Part shown: one piece after another, positions 15,236 through 26,650 of the stretch
How the letters are laid out: each line of letters begins with the position of its first letter
Numbering within the stretch: position 1 is the stretch's first letter
NCBI RefSeq assembly: GCF_900187385.1
Contig: NZ_FYEY01000001.1
Span: forward strand, 4,526,001 to 4,590,000
From: Streptomyces sp. 2114.4
Lineage (GTDB): Bacteria > Actinomycetota > Actinomycetes > Streptomycetales > Streptomycetaceae
Reading direction: 5' to 3'
DNA length: 64,000 bases
Program-made: the position numbers and the translations under genes
Notes under the pieces: generated by a model
The model's database searches: none
Seen by the model: the letters and a program-made list of their open reading frames with translations, nothing else
What the model was told of the DNA's origin: nothing

Positions 15236-15943
15236 GTGAATACTCTCGCGCTCGGCCCTCAGTGGCTGGACCCGGACTATCTGATCGCGACCTTCGGCCT
15301 GGTCGGCGTCCTGGTCATCGTCTTCGCGGAGTCCGGCCTGCTGATCGGCTTCTTCCTGCCGGGCGACTCGCTGCTGTTCACCACCGGACTGCTGGTGACG
15401 ACGAACAAGCTGGACCGGCCGCTGTGGCTGGTGTGTTCCCTGGTGGTGCTGGCCGCCGTCCTCGGCGACCAGGCGGGCTACCTTTTCGGCCGCAAGGTCG
15501 GCCCCTCGCTCTTCAAGCGCCCCGACTCCCGCCTCTTCAAGCAGGAGAACGTCGAGAAAGCGCATACGTTCTTCGAGAAGCACGGCCCCAAGTCGCTGAT
15601 CCTGGCGCGCTTCGTACCGATCGTGCGGACCTTCACGCCGATCATCGCCGGTGTGAGCCGGATGAACTACCGCTCCTTCATCACCTTCAACCTGATCGGC
15701 GGCGCCCTGTGGGGCGCCGGCGTCACGCTGCTCGGCGCCTCGCTGGGGAACATCGCGTTCGTCCACCAGCACATCGAGCTGATCCTGGTCGCGATCGTCC
15801 TGGTCTCCGTCGTACCGATCGCCATCGAGTACCTCCGCGCCCGCGGCAAGGCCAAGAACGAGCAGCCCGCCCCGCCCCACCCGGCGGACCGCGCTCACGG
15901 CCCCGCCCAGGACACCCGCCGCGGCCGCCACGCCAAGCGCTGA
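15236..15943 (+). CDS. DedA-family membrane protein
   Basis: This 235-residue polytopic protein of the DedA/SNARE-associated family probably helps recycle undecaprenyl phosphate or phospholipid across the membrane. Family marks are the re-entrant segment FAESGLLIGFFLPGDSLLFTTG and GDQAGYLFGRKVG, followed by FVPIVRTFTPIIAGVSRMNYRSF with its two functional arginines. A basic, disordered tail (about residues 205-235) ends the protein. The start is GTG 15236. It is a single gene, with 236 bp to the next. Confidence 0.93.
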   Translation: MNTLALGPQWLDPDYLIATFGLVGVLVIVFAESGLLIGFFLPGDSLLFTTGLLVTTNKLDRPLWLVCSLVVLAAVLGDQAGYLFGRKVGPSLFKRPDSRLFKQENVEKAHTFFEKHGPKSLILARFVPIVRTFTPIIAGVSRMNYRSFITFNLIGGALWGAGVTLLGASLGNIAFVHQHIELILVAIVLVSVVPIAIEYLRARGKAKNEQPAPPHPADRAHGPAQDTRRGRHAKR

Positions 15944-15991
15944 CCACCAGCCACCGGTCACCGGACCCGCGCAGCGGCAGACCGCTCGCCG

Positions 15992-16033
15992 CTGGGGGTG
16001 CCTCCCACGCCCTTCAGGCAGTGGGGGAGCCAC
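15992..16033. repeat. Imperfect hairpin repeat of Streptomyces intergenic type
   Basis: The stretch GGGGGTGCCTCCCACGCC, a short loop, then GGCAGTGGGGGAGCCAC can fold back on itself with a bulge. From memory similar G/C hairpins recur between Streptomyces genes. It may end dedA transcription. The 15944-16179 gap holds nothing else I can name. Confidence 0.4.
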
Positions 16034-16179
16034 GGCGGGACAGCCGAAAACCGCCGCGCCGCCGGCAAAGCGCACCGGACCGGTAGCCGAAACGTCGCCC
16101 CCGCGCACGCGCCGTCCACCCCTATCAGGCATCGTGTCCTTCGTATCCGTCAGGAGGCTTACGAGGAGAGCGAAGAACC

Positions 16180-17922
16180 GTGGCGTCGGACCCTCAACGC
16201 GGCCAGCGCGGCGCGAGCGGAAGTGGCAGCAGCAGCGGCGGCGGCCCGGACTCGGCAGATTCCGAGGAGCGCAAGCCCCAGCCGGACGAGGTGCACAGCG
16301 CCTTCACCCCGCCGCTGGGCGTGCCGTATCCGCCGCTGCCCGAGGACGAGCACCCCACCTCCGAGTTCGCGCTGCCCTCCGGCCTGCGCCCGGAGGCTCC
16401 CGCGGAGCAGGAGGGTTCGGCGTTCGCGCGGCCCAGCGGCACCACCGGCCAGACCCCGATGCCCGCCGGCTCCACCGCCCTCAGCTACGCCTTCACCCCG
16501 CCGCACGGCATCCCCGCCGTCCGCCTCACCAAGGAGGCGCCCTGGCAGGACCGTATGCGCACCATGCTGCGGATGCCGGTGGGGGAGCGGCCGGTCCCCG
16601 AACGCGTCGAGCGGGCCGACGACGAGACCGGCCCGGCCGTACCCCGCGTACTCGACCTGACGCTGCGTATCGGGGAGATCCTGCTCGCCGGCGGCGAGGG
16701 CGCCGAGGACGTCGAGGCCGCGATGTTCGGTGTGGCGCACGCCTACGGGCTGGAGCGCGTCGAGCCGACGGTCACCTTCACCCTGCTGTCGATCTCCTAC
16801 CAGCCGTCGCTGGTCGACGATCCGGTCACGGCGAGCCGGACGGTGCGGCGCCGCGGCGTCGACTACAACCGGCTGTCCGCGGTCTTCCGGCTCGTCGACG
16901 AGATCGCGTCCGAGGGCATCACCCTCGAAGAGGCCTACCGCGGCCTCGCCGAGATCCGCCGTAACCGCCACCCCTACCCGAGCTGGGCGCTGACGGTGGC
17001 CTCCGGGCTGCTGTCCGGTGCCGCCTCCATGCTGGTCGGCGGTGAGCTGCTGGTGTTCGTCGCGGCCGCGGTGGGCTCCATGCTCGGCGACCGGCTGGCC
17101 TGGCTGGCGTCCGCGCGCGGGCTTCCGGAGTTCTACCAGTTCGTGGTCGCCGCGATGCCGCCCGCCGCGGTGGGCGTCGCGTTCGGTCTGGCGCACGCCA
17201 ATGTGCAGGCGTCCGCGGTGATCACCGGTGGGCTGTTCGCGCTGATCCCGGGGCGGGCGCTGGTCGCCGGTGTCCACGACGGGCTGACCGGCTACTACAT
17301 CACCGCCGCCGCCCGTCTGCTGGAGGTCGGCTACCTCATCGTCGGCATCGTCGTCGGCGTGCTCAGCGTGCTCTACATCGGTCTGCAGCTGAATCCCGGC
17401 CTGCGGCGGCTCAACCCCGAGCAGTCGCTGGGGGAGTACAACGTGCCGGTGGTGCAGATCGTGGCGGCCATGCTGCTGGCGCTGGCGTTCTGTGTGCTGC
17501 TCCAGCAGGAACGTCACACCGTGGCGTTTGCGACCCTGAACGGCGGCGTCGCCTGGGTCGTGTACGGCGCGCTCACCTACGTCGCCAAGATAAACGCCGT
17601 GCCCGCCACCGCGATCGCGGCCGGACTGGTCGGCCTGTTCGGCCAGTTGCTCTCCCGCTACCGCTATGCGTCCGCGCTGCCGTACGTGACCGCGGCCATC
17701 GGCCCGCTGCTGCCCGGTAGCGCCACGTACTTCGGCCTGCTCAACTTCGCCCAGGGACATCTGCCGCAGGGCCTGACGTCACTGGTCCAGGCCGCCTCGC
17801 TGGCGCTGGCCATCGCGGTGGGGGTCAACCTCGGCGCCGAGGTCGCCCGGCTGTTCCTGCGGGCGCCCGGCATCGAGGAGGCCGGCGGCCGCCGCGCCGC
17901 CAAGCGCACCCGCGGCTTCTAG
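16180..17922 (+). CDS. thrE: Threonine/serine exporter ThrE
   Basis: This 580-residue membrane protein begins with about 140 disordered residues rich in Pro, Glu and Ser. It then carries the ThrE domain (DUF1212: LRIGEILLAGGEGAEDVEAAMFGVAHAYG, PTVTFTLLSISY) and about ten transmembrane helices, the last four forming the second ThrE_2 half. The Corynebacterium founder exports L-threonine and L-serine by proton motive force. The start is GTG 16180 after GAGGAGAGCG. It is monocistronic, ending at the hairpin at 17966. Confidence 0.9.
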   Translation: MASDPQRGQRGASGSGSSSGGGPDSADSEERKPQPDEVHSAFTPPLGVPYPPLPEDEHPTSEFALPSGLRPEAPAEQEGSAFARPSGTTGQTPMPAGSTALSYAFTPPHGIPAVRLTKEAPWQDRMRTMLRMPVGERPVPERVERADDETGPAVPRVLDLTLRIGEILLAGGEGAEDVEAAMFGVAHAYGLERVEPTVTFTLLSISYQPSLVDDPVTASRTVRRRGVDYNRLSAVFRLVDEIASEGITLEEAYRGLAEIRRNRHPYPSWALTVASGLLSGAASMLVGGELLVFVAAAVGSMLGDRLAWLASARGLPEFYQFVVAAMPPAAVGVAFGLAHANVQASAVITGGLFALIPGRALVAGVHDGLTGYYITAAARLLEVGYLIVGIVVGVLSVLYIGLQLNPGLRRLNPEQSLGEYNVPVVQIVAAMLLALAFCVLLQQERHTVAFATLNGGVAWVVYGALTYVAKINAVPATAIAAGLVGLFGQLLSRYRYASALPYVTAAIGPLLPGSATYFGLLNFAQGHLPQGLTSLVQAASLALAIAVGVNLGAEVARLFLRAPGIEEAGGRRAAKRTRGF

Positions 17923-17965
17923 CCGGCGCACCCCCGGCGGGCGGTGCACCGCCCGCGACACGCAC

Positions 17966-17998
17966 AACGGGCGGCAACCCAACCGGGTGCCGCCCGTT
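17966..17998. terminator. Hairpin between convergent thrE and ppa
   Basis: An 11-bp perfect stem (AACGGGCGGCA at 17966-17976, complement at 17988-17998) sits between two convergent genes and can serve both. Confidence 0.8.
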
Positions 17999-18078
17999 CG
18001 CGTAAGAAAATCAGTCCGCGGACCCCGGCGCGTCGCGGTCACGAAAACCCCGCCGCGCGCCGGGACCGTACGGCTGTG

Positions 18079-18573
18079 TCAGTGCTTGCCGCCCTGCGCC
18101 TCGAGGCGCTTGTACGAGGCCTCGATCTCGGCCTCGGCCTCGGTGCGGCCGACCCAGTTGGCGCCCTCGACGGACTTGCCGGGCTCCAGGTCCTTGTAGA
18201 CCTCGAAGAAGTGCTGGATCTCCAGGCGGTCGAACTCCGACACGTGGTGGATGTCCCGCAGGTGCTCCACCCGCGGGTCGGACGCCGGCACGCACAGCAG
18301 CTTGTCGTCGCCGCCGGCCTCGTCCGTCATCCGGAACATGCCGATGGCGCGGCACTTGATGAGGCAGCCGGGGAAGGTCGGCTCGTCCAGGATGACCAGC
18401 GCGTCCAGCGGGTCGCCGTCCTCGCCCAGGGTGTCCTCGACGAAGCCGTAGTCGGCCGGGTAGCTGGTCGAGGTGAAGAGTCGACGGTCCAGGCGGATCC
18501 GACCGGTCTCGTGGTCCACCTCGTACTTGTTCCGCGAACCCTTCGGGATCTCGATGGTGACGTCGAACTCCAC
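18079..18573 (-). CDS. ppa: Inorganic pyrophosphatase
   Basis: This 164-residue family I pyrophosphatase splits PPi to phosphate, pulling biosynthetic reactions forward. The active-site blocks are IEIPKGSRNKYEVD, YPADYGFVEDTLGEDGDPLDALVI (the DxDPxD metal motif) and the late FKDLEPGK-like block (VYKDLEPGKSV). GTG 18573 is chosen: GGAGGAG lies 6 bp upstream, and other Streptomyces enzymes start MEFDVTIEIPKG. In-frame ATGs at 18588 and 18597 would add 5-8 residues. It is divergent from the dacB-like gene, with 86 bp between. Confidence 0.96.
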   Translation of the reverse strand: MEFDVTIEIPKGSRNKYEVDHETGRIRLDRRLFTSTSYPADYGFVEDTLGEDGDPLDALVILDEPTFPGCLIKCRAIGMFRMTDEAGGDDKLLCVPASDPRVEHLRDIHHVSEFDRLEIQHFFEVYKDLEPGKSVEGANWVGRTEAEAEIEASYKRLEAQGGKH

Positions 18574-18659
18574 GGGTGGCTCCTCCATGATCAACACATA
18601 CGTCTGGTGATTAAGTGTCCCCCACGCAGGTGTGTGGTGGCGAAAGGGGCTGGTCCGAG

Positions 18660-20255
18660 GTGCCGGAGACCGGAAAGTGGCAGGTCAGATGGCAGTCGGC
18701 GCAGCGGTCCGGGCGGGCGGCGACGCGCGCGGCGGTCCGTGCGGCCGAGCGCGCGGCGGACGCGGCGCGCCGTACGGCCGAGGCCGCGCGGCATGCCTGG
18801 GAGGCCACACCGCGCCATACCCGGCAAACCTGGCGGCTGACGGCGGTCTCCGCAGCCACCGGCCTGGCGGTCGCGCTCGCCGCGGTGGCAGCGGCGGGGC
18901 CGTGGGACTCGGGTCAGCGTACGGCCGAGCGCGCACAGGCGGGCTCCATGGACGGTGCCAGTGGTGAGCATCACGCCGCCGACCCCGGACGGGCACCCAG
19001 CGCCCCGCCCGTCCTGCCCGCGCTCGGCGACGCGGCGCCCGGCTCCGCGGGCCGCGGCGCGGCCCCCGTGCCCACCGCGGCGGGACTGGCCGACGCGCTC
19101 TCCCCGCTGCTGAAGGACCCCGCGCTCGGCCCGCTGCGTACCGCCTCCGTCCTGGACGTCGCCGCGGGCCGCGAGGTCTTCGGCGAGGGCCAGGGCACGG
19201 CCGCCACCCCCGCCTCCACCGTCAAGCTCGCCACCGCCGTCGCCGCGCTCTCCGCGCTCGGCCCCGACCACCGCATCGACACCACCGTCGTCATGGGCGG
19301 CAAGAACCGCATCGTCCTGGTAGGCGGCGGCGACCCCACGCTCACCGCCCGCGCCCCGCAACACGGCGCCGAGGAACAGCCCGCGAATCTGCGCACCCTC
19401 GCCGACGCCACCGCCCGCGCCCTCAAGAAGCGCCACCTCACCAAGGTCGGCCTCGGCTACGACACCGACGCGTACACGGGTCCCGCCCTGCACCCCATCG
19501 GCCCGAACGAGAACATCGCCCCCGTCACCGCCCTGATGACCGACGAGGGACGTCTCGACGACAGCGACCACGGCACCGCTCCCCGCAGCACCGACCCGGC
19601 CCGCGACGCGGCCCGCACCTTCGCCGGACTGCTCCACGAGCGCGGCATCACGGTCGACGGCGGCCCGTCATACGCCAAGGCCCCCAAGAAGCCCGACCGG
19701 ATCGCCACCGTCCGCTCGCTGCCGCTGTCCGCGCTCGTCGAGCGGATGCTCACCTACAGCGACAACGACATCGCCGAGGCACTGGCCCGCCAGACCGCCC
19801 TCGCCCTGCGGCAGCCGCCCGGCTTCGCCGGCGCCGGAAAGGCCGTCCGCACCGCGCTCGCCCGGCAGCACCTGCCCCTGTCCGGCGCGGTCTTCGAGGA
19901 CGGCAGCGGCCTGGACCGCGACGACAAGGTCACTGCCGCCCTGCTCTCCCACCTCCTGCTGCAGGCCTCGTCGCCCGACCGGCCCGCACTGCGCCCCGTC
20001 CTCACCGGCCTCCCGGTGGCCGCCTTCACCGGCACCCTCAGCAACCGCTACCGGGGCCAGAGCGCCGGCGCCGGCGCCGTACGCGCCAAGACCGGCACCC
20101 TCACCGGCGTGAACACCCTGGCCGGCACCGTCGTCGACGCCGACGGCCGGCTCCTGGTCTTCTCCTTCATGACCACCGGCACCACCGACCCCCAAGGCGC
20201 CCAGAACGCCCTCGACAAACTCGCCTCGGCGGTAGCGAATTGCGGCTGCCGCTGA
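18660..20255 (+). CDS. dacB: D-alanyl-D-alanine carboxypeptidase/endopeptidase (PBP4, peptidase S13)
   Basis: This 531-residue cell-wall enzyme trims or cuts cross-linked peptidoglycan stems. The three penicillin-binding motifs are present: Ser186-TVK189, Ser367-Asp-Asn and Lys477-Thr-Gly. The N-terminus is unusual: about 60 residues of Ala/Arg-rich, probably helical cytoplasmic sequence before a single membrane segment (about residues 64-84), then a Pro/Ala linker. GTG 18660 is the likely start. A TTG/ATG further upstream is possible, as no strong ribosome site is seen. The downstream neighbours are the DUF2342 protease and tilS, the conserved actinobacterial order. Confidence 0.92.
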   Translation: MPETGKWQVRWQSAQRSGRAATRAAVRAAERAADAARRTAEAARHAWEATPRHTRQTWRLTAVSAATGLAVALAAVAAAGPWDSGQRTAERAQAGSMDGASGEHHAADPGRAPSAPPVLPALGDAAPGSAGRGAAPVPTAAGLADALSPLLKDPALGPLRTASVLDVAAGREVFGEGQGTAATPASTVKLATAVAALSALGPDHRIDTTVVMGGKNRIVLVGGGDPTLTARAPQHGAEEQPANLRTLADATARALKKRHLTKVGLGYDTDAYTGPALHPIGPNENIAPVTALMTDEGRLDDSDHGTAPRSTDPARDAARTFAGLLHERGITVDGGPSYAKAPKKPDRIATVRSLPLSALVERMLTYSDNDIAEALARQTALALRQPPGFAGAGKAVRTALARQHLPLSGAVFEDGSGLDRDDKVTAALLSHLLLQASSPDRPALRPVLTGLPVAAFTGTLSNRYRGQSAGAGAVRAKTGTLTGVNTLAGTVVDADGRLLVFSFMTTGTTDPQGAQNALDKLASAVANCGCR

Positions 20256-20436
20256 GTCCCGCGAGGGTGGCTCTCCCGCCGTGGGGGTCTGTCGCCGTTC
20301 TTCGCCCGCTGCGCGGGCCCGTCACCTCCCGTGGGTGGGGTGTTGTCCGGTTGGTGCGGGTGCTCGTGGGTGGTTCGGTGCGGCGGAGGTCCGCAGTCCG
20401 CTACCCCCACGCCATGCGCCCACGTACGGTGAACTC

Positions 20437-21585
20437 ATGACGAGCATCGGTGGGACCGAGATGGTCGACTGGAACCTCGCGGTCGCGACCGCGACCCGGT
20501 TCGTACGGCCGGGGCCAGAGGTGAGCCGGGACGAGGCGCGCGCGATCGTCGCCGAGCTGCGCAAGCACGCCAAGTCCTCCGAGGCGCACGTCCGGGCCTT
20601 CACGCGGATGGCACAGCCCGACGCGACGGGCGAGGCGCCGCATGACACGCCGGTCCTCGTCGTGGACCGGCCCGGCTGGATCAAGGCGAACGTCGCCGGT
20701 TTCCGGGCCGTGCTCAAGCCGCTGCTGGCCAAGATGGAGGACCGCCGCTCGGCGCTCCCCGGCGGCGCGGTGCTCGGCGCGGTGGGCGGCAAGGTGACCG
20801 GCGTGGAGCTGGGCATGCTGCTGTCGTTCCTGGCCTCGCGGGTCCTCGGCCAGTACGAGACCTTCGCCCCGGCCTCCCGGGACCTGCCGGCGGGGGCACA
20901 GGGCGGCCGGCTGCTGCTCGTCGCGCCCAACATCGTGCACGTGGAGCGCGAGCTGGAGGTGGAACCGCACGACTTCCGGCTGTGGGTGTGCCTCCACGAG
21001 GAGACCCACCGCACCCAGTTCACCGCCGTGCCCTGGCTGCGGGACCACATCGAGGGCGAGATCCAGGCGTTCCTGGGCGAGACGGACATCGATCCGGGCA
21101 CTCTCCTGGAGCGGCTGCGCGAGGCCGCCCAGTCGCTGGCCGGCGCCAAGCCCGAGGGTGAGGAGGGCGAGGAGGAGAGCAGCCGCTCCCTCGTCGATCT
21201 CGTCCAGACGCCCGCGCAGCGCGAGATCCTGGGCCGGCTGACGGCGGTGATGTCCCTGCTGGAGGGCCACGCCGACTACGTGATGGACGGCGTGGGCCCC
21301 GATGTCGTGCCGTCGGTCGCCGAGATCCGTGAGAAGTTCCAGAAGCGCCGGGCCAGCGGCGCCGGGCGGCTGGACCAGGCGCTGCGCAAGCTGCTCGGCC
21401 TGGACGCCAAGCTGCGGCAGTACCGCGACGGCGAGCGGTTCGTCAGCGCGGTCGTCGAGGAGGTCGGGATGGACGGCTTCAACCGCGTCTGGACGTCGCC
21501 GAACACCCTCCCGACCAAACAAGAGATCGCCAAACCGGCGGACTGGGTCGCGCGGGTGCACCGCAAAGCGGACGGGGCACCGTAA
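20437..21585 (+). CDS. Zinc-dependent metalloprotease-like protein, DUF2342
   Basis: This 382-residue protein belongs to the DUF2342 family, once described as coenzyme-F420-biosynthesis-associated. It carries a candidate zinc site, His187-Glu-Glu-Thr-His191, followed by MSLLEGHADYVMD, a glutamate-helix like the third ligand of gluzincins. Other marks are the early VDWNLAVATATRFVRPGP and the late GLDAKLRQYRDGERFV. ATG 20437 begins at the conserved MTSIGGTEMVDW. It sits between dacB and tilS, as in most actinomycetes. The substrate is unknown and F420 involvement is unproven. Confidence 0.88.
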   Translation: MTSIGGTEMVDWNLAVATATRFVRPGPEVSRDEARAIVAELRKHAKSSEAHVRAFTRMAQPDATGEAPHDTPVLVVDRPGWIKANVAGFRAVLKPLLAKMEDRRSALPGGAVLGAVGGKVTGVELGMLLSFLASRVLGQYETFAPASRDLPAGAQGGRLLLVAPNIVHVERELEVEPHDFRLWVCLHEETHRTQFTAVPWLRDHIEGEIQAFLGETDIDPGTLLERLREAAQSLAGAKPEGEEGEEESSRSLVDLVQTPAQREILGRLTAVMSLLEGHADYVMDGVGPDVVPSVAEIREKFQKRRASGAGRLDQALRKLLGLDAKLRQYRDGERFVSAVVEEVGMDGFNRVWTSPNTLPTKQEIAKPADWVARVHRKADGAP

Positions 21586-21773
21586 TCGAACGACGTGAGC
21601 TGGGCACACCGGGTGGCAGTAGCGCGCCCCTTCAATCACCCGTCTGAGGGACCGATACGGATGGATAGGCGTGCAATGCTCGGGGAACCGCTCGCCTCTG
21701 TCACCATCTAGGCACTCTGTGTGACCAAGATGCCCTCACCGGCGGGCTCCCAGCTGAACGATTGGAAACGGAC

Positions 21774-22832
21774 ATGGGTCCCCATCCAGCGGTCGCCGCG
21801 ATACGCCTGGCGGTCCGCCGCGTACTCCACGACGTCCTCACCCACCACTGCGCGCAGGACCGGCACGAGCCCCCGCTCGTGCTCGTCGCCTGCTCCGGCG
21901 GCGCCGATTCGATGGCGCTCGCCTCCGCCCTCGCCTTCGAGGCCCCCAAGCTCGGGGTCCGCGCCGGGGGCGTCACCATCGACCACGGCCTCCAGGAGGG
22001 CTCGGACCTCCGCGCCGCCGAGGTCGCCCTGCGGCTGCGGGGCCTGCGACTGGACCCCGTCGAGGTCGTCGCCGTCGATGTGGACCAGCCGAACAGGGTG
22101 GCGCACGGCACCGCGTACCGGGGTGGTGGCGGGCGAGGGGCGGGCGGACCGGAAGCCGCCGCCCGTGACGCTCGTTACGCCGCCCTGGACGCCACCGCCG
22201 AGCGCCACGGCGCCACCGCGGTCCTCCTCGGCCACACCCGCGACGACCAGGCGGAAACGGTGCTGCTCGGTCTCGCCCGGGGTTCCGGGACCCGCTCGCT
22301 CTCCGGTATGGCGGCGACCAGCGGCAGGGACGGCCGCTACCGCCGGCCCTTCCTCGACGTGGACCGCCAGACCGCCCGCAAGGCCTGCCTGATCCAGTCG
22401 CTGCCCGTCTGGGACGACCCGCACAACACCGACCCCGCCTACACCCGCTCACGCCTCCGCCACGAGGGCCTGCCCGCCCTGGAGAAGGCGCTCGGCAAGG
22501 GCGTCGTCGAGGCGCTGGCCCGTACCGCCCAGCTCTCCCGTGACGATGCCGATGCGCTGGATGCCTGGGCCGCCGACGCGGAGGGCACGGTCCTCGACGA
22601 CACCGGCACCCTCGACATCGCCGCTCTCTTCGCCCTGCCCCCCGCGGTGCGCCGCCGGGTGCTGCGCCGGGCAGTCATCGCCGCCGGCGCACCGGCCGGT
22701 TCGCTCTTCGCCCGCCACATCGAAGAAGTGGACCGGCTGATCACGGCCTGGCGGGGGCAGGGAGCCATCAACCTCCCCGGGCGAGTGGGTGTGCGACGGC
22801 AGGGTGGCAGACTGGTGATCCGGCAGGGCTGA
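21774..22832 (+). CDS. tilS: tRNA(Ile)-lysidine synthase
   Basis: This 352-residue enzyme changes C34 of tRNA-Ile(CAU) to lysidine so that it reads AUA. The PP-loop SGGADS is at residues 41-46. GHTRDDQAET and the RPFLDVDR block follow, then the TilS-specific ENxDPxYTRSRLR-like stretch (HNTDPAYTRSRLRHEGLP). ATG 21774 is preferred over the in-frame TTG 21762. A run of glycines near residue 120 is an insertion of low complexity. It lies 62 bp before hpt, the usual tilS-hpt-ftsH order. Confidence 0.95.
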   Translation: MGPHPAVAAIRLAVRRVLHDVLTHHCAQDRHEPPLVLVACSGGADSMALASALAFEAPKLGVRAGGVTIDHGLQEGSDLRAAEVALRLRGLRLDPVEVVAVDVDQPNRVAHGTAYRGGGGRGAGGPEAAARDARYAALDATAERHGATAVLLGHTRDDQAETVLLGLARGSGTRSLSGMAATSGRDGRYRRPFLDVDRQTARKACLIQSLPVWDDPHNTDPAYTRSRLRHEGLPALEKALGKGVVEALARTAQLSRDDADALDAWAADAEGTVLDDTGTLDIAALFALPPAVRRRVLRRAVIAAGAPAGSLFARHIEEVDRLITAWRGQGAINLPGRVGVRRQGGRLVIRQG

Positions 22833-22894
22833 GCCGCAGACGCTGCCCCGCATCCGAAGTCTCACGACTGACGCGAACACCGAACAGAGCGAGA

Positions 22895-23458
22895 GTGGCA
22901 CGGGTGGACGACAAGGACATGGGCTCCGACCTTCAGTCGGTTCTCATCAGCAAGGAAGAGATCGACGCGAAGCTGGCTGAGCTGGCCGCGAAGATCGACG
23001 CGGAGTACGCGGGCAAGGACCTGCTCATCGTCGGTGTCCTCAAGGGCGCCGTGATGGTCATGGCGGACCTGGCGCGCGCGCTGTCCACCCCCGTCACGAT
23101 GGACTGGATGGCCGTGTCGTCGTACGGCGCGGGCACCCAGTCCTCCGGTGTGGTCCGCATCCTCAAGGACCTCGACACCGACATCAAGGGCAAGCACGTC
23201 CTGATCGTCGAGGACATCATCGACTCCGGCCTGACGCTGTCGTGGCTGCTGTCGAACCTCGGCTCGCGGGAGCCGGCCTCGCTGGAGGTCTGCACGCTGC
23301 TGCGCAAGCCGGACGCGGCCAAGGTCGCCATCGACGTGAAGTGGATCGGCTTCGACATCCCCAACGAGTTCGTGGTGGGGTACGGCCTCGATTTCGCGGA
23401 GAAGTACCGCAATCTGCCGTTCGTCGGTACTCTCGCGCCGCACGTCTACGGCGGCTGA
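22895..23458 (+). CDS. hpt: Hypoxanthine phosphoribosyltransferase
   Basis: This 187-residue purine-salvage enzyme joins hypoxanthine or guanine to PRPP. The PRPP-binding motif VLIVEDIIDSGLTL and the loop GVLKGAVMVMADLAR are typical, as is the late GYGLDFAEKYRNL block. The start is uncertain: GTG 22895, GTG 22904 or ATG 22919 are all in frame. Other Streptomyces proteins begin at the MG(S/T)DLQSVL position. It follows tilS and precedes ftsH after a 280-bp gap that shows no gene. Confidence 0.95.
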   Translation: MARVDDKDMGSDLQSVLISKEEIDAKLAELAAKIDAEYAGKDLLIVGVLKGAVMVMADLARALSTPVTMDWMAVSSYGAGTQSSGVVRILKDLDTDIKGKHVLIVEDIIDSGLTLSWLLSNLGSREPASLEVCTLLRKPDAAKVAIDVKWIGFDIPNEFVVGYGLDFAEKYRNLPFVGTLAPHVYGG

Positions 23459-23740
23459 GGGCGCTCCGTGTGCCCGTCCGGCCGGCGTGGCCGGACGGGG
23501 CCCGGCCCGGCTGCCGCGGGGCGGCGGGAACCCTTCGGGGCCGCCCGCCGTTGGAGCAGGGAGAGCGGAATCCCCGGCTTCGTGTTCACCCTCGGCGCAG
23601 GCGCCGGGTGACAATGCTGGGGTACCGTCCGAAGGCAGTTCTTTTTCGGGCCAGTAATACACCGTACGCACGACCAGCCCTCCCAAGGGCGTTGTGCCTC
23701 ACTGTGGCAGGAGGGACGGGGCCTCAGCGGCTCCGTATGG

Positions 23741-25753
<2,013 letters not shown>

Positions 25754-25778
25754 TCCCCGGGCCCACGGCCCCGGAATA

Positions 25779-25819
25779 AATGCCGCGCCCCCCAGGCTTA
25801 ATCTGGGGGGCGCGGCATT
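25779..25819 (+). terminator. Terminator after ftsH
   Basis: A perfect 17-bp stem (AATGCCGCGCCCCCCAG at 25779-25795, complement at 25803-25819) with a 7-base loop lies 25 bp after the ftsH stop and 50 bp before folE. Confidence 0.9.
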
Positions 25820-25869
25820 CCGCGATTCCACCGCGATCACGAGCGGGCGCAGAAGGAACGAGGCACCAC

Positions 25870-26475
25870 ATGACCGACCCTGTGACGCTGGGCGTCGACG
25901 GCAAGATCGGCACATTCGACGAGAAGCGCGCCGAGAACGCCGTTCGCGAGCTGCTCATCGCGGTGGGCGAGGACCCGGACCGAGAGGGACTGCTGGAGAC
26001 GCCGGCCCGGGTGGCGCGGGCGTACAAGGAGATCTTCGCCGGGCTGTGGCAGAAGCCGGAGGACGTGCTCACCACGACGTTCGACCTCGGTCATGACGAA
26101 ATGGTGCTGGTCAAGGACATCGAGCTGGTATCGAGCTGTGAGCACCACCTGGTGCCGTTCGTCGGTGTGGCGCATGTGGGATACATCCCGTCCGCCGACG
26201 GCAAGATCACCGGCCTGTCCAAGCTGGCCCGGCTGGTCGATGTCTACGCCCGGCGCCCGCAGGTCCAGGAGCGTCTGACCACGCAGATCGCGGACTCGCT
26301 GATGGAGATCCTGGAGCCGCGCGGCGTGATCGTCGTCATCGAGTGCGAGCACATGTGCATGACCATGCGCGGCGTACGCAAGCCGGGAGCCAAGACGACG
26401 ACGTCGGCCGTCCGCGGCCAGCTGCGCGACGCCGCCACGCGCGCCGAGGCGATGAGCCTGATACTCGCCCGCTGA
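25870..26475 (+). CDS. folE: GTP cyclohydrolase I
   Basis: This 201-residue enzyme converts GTP to 7,8-dihydroneopterin triphosphate, the first step of folate synthesis. It is the classic zinc type FolE: SSCEHHLVPFVGVAHVGYIP supplies Cys and His ligands and IECEHMCMTMRG the second Cys. The DREGLLETPARVARAYKE block is also standard. ATG 25870 follows AAGGAACGAGG. It begins the folate gene set (folE, folP, folB, folK), although two unrelated genes split it here. Confidence 0.97.
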   Translation: MTDPVTLGVDGKIGTFDEKRAENAVRELLIAVGEDPDREGLLETPARVARAYKEIFAGLWQKPEDVLTTTFDLGHDEMVLVKDIELVSSCEHHLVPFVGVAHVGYIPSADGKITGLSKLARLVDVYARRPQVQERLTTQIADSLMEILEPRGVIVVIECEHMCMTMRGVRKPGAKTTTSAVRGQLRDAATRAEAMSLILAR

Positions 26476-26570
26476 GGCGAGGAGCCTGCTGCTCCGCCCC
26501 TTGGGGCGCGTGCCCGGTACTCGTTCGCCGAGGCGCGTGCCCGGTACTCGCCCGCCATGGCGTATGCCTC

Positions 26571-26628
26571 GGCCTGCCCGCGGCCGGGCCCCTCAGACGC
26601 TGCTGAGGAACCCGGCCGCGGGCAGGCC
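26571..26628. terminator. Hairpin between convergent folE and the hydrolase gene
   Basis: 18-bp arms (26571-26588 and 26611-26628, core CTGCCCGCGGCCGGG) enclose a smaller CCTCAG/CTGAGG stem. Just before it, GCGCGTGCCCGGTACTCG occurs twice (about 26506 and 26533). Confidence 0.85.
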
Positions 26629-26650
26629 GTACGGGACGCGCACCGCCCCG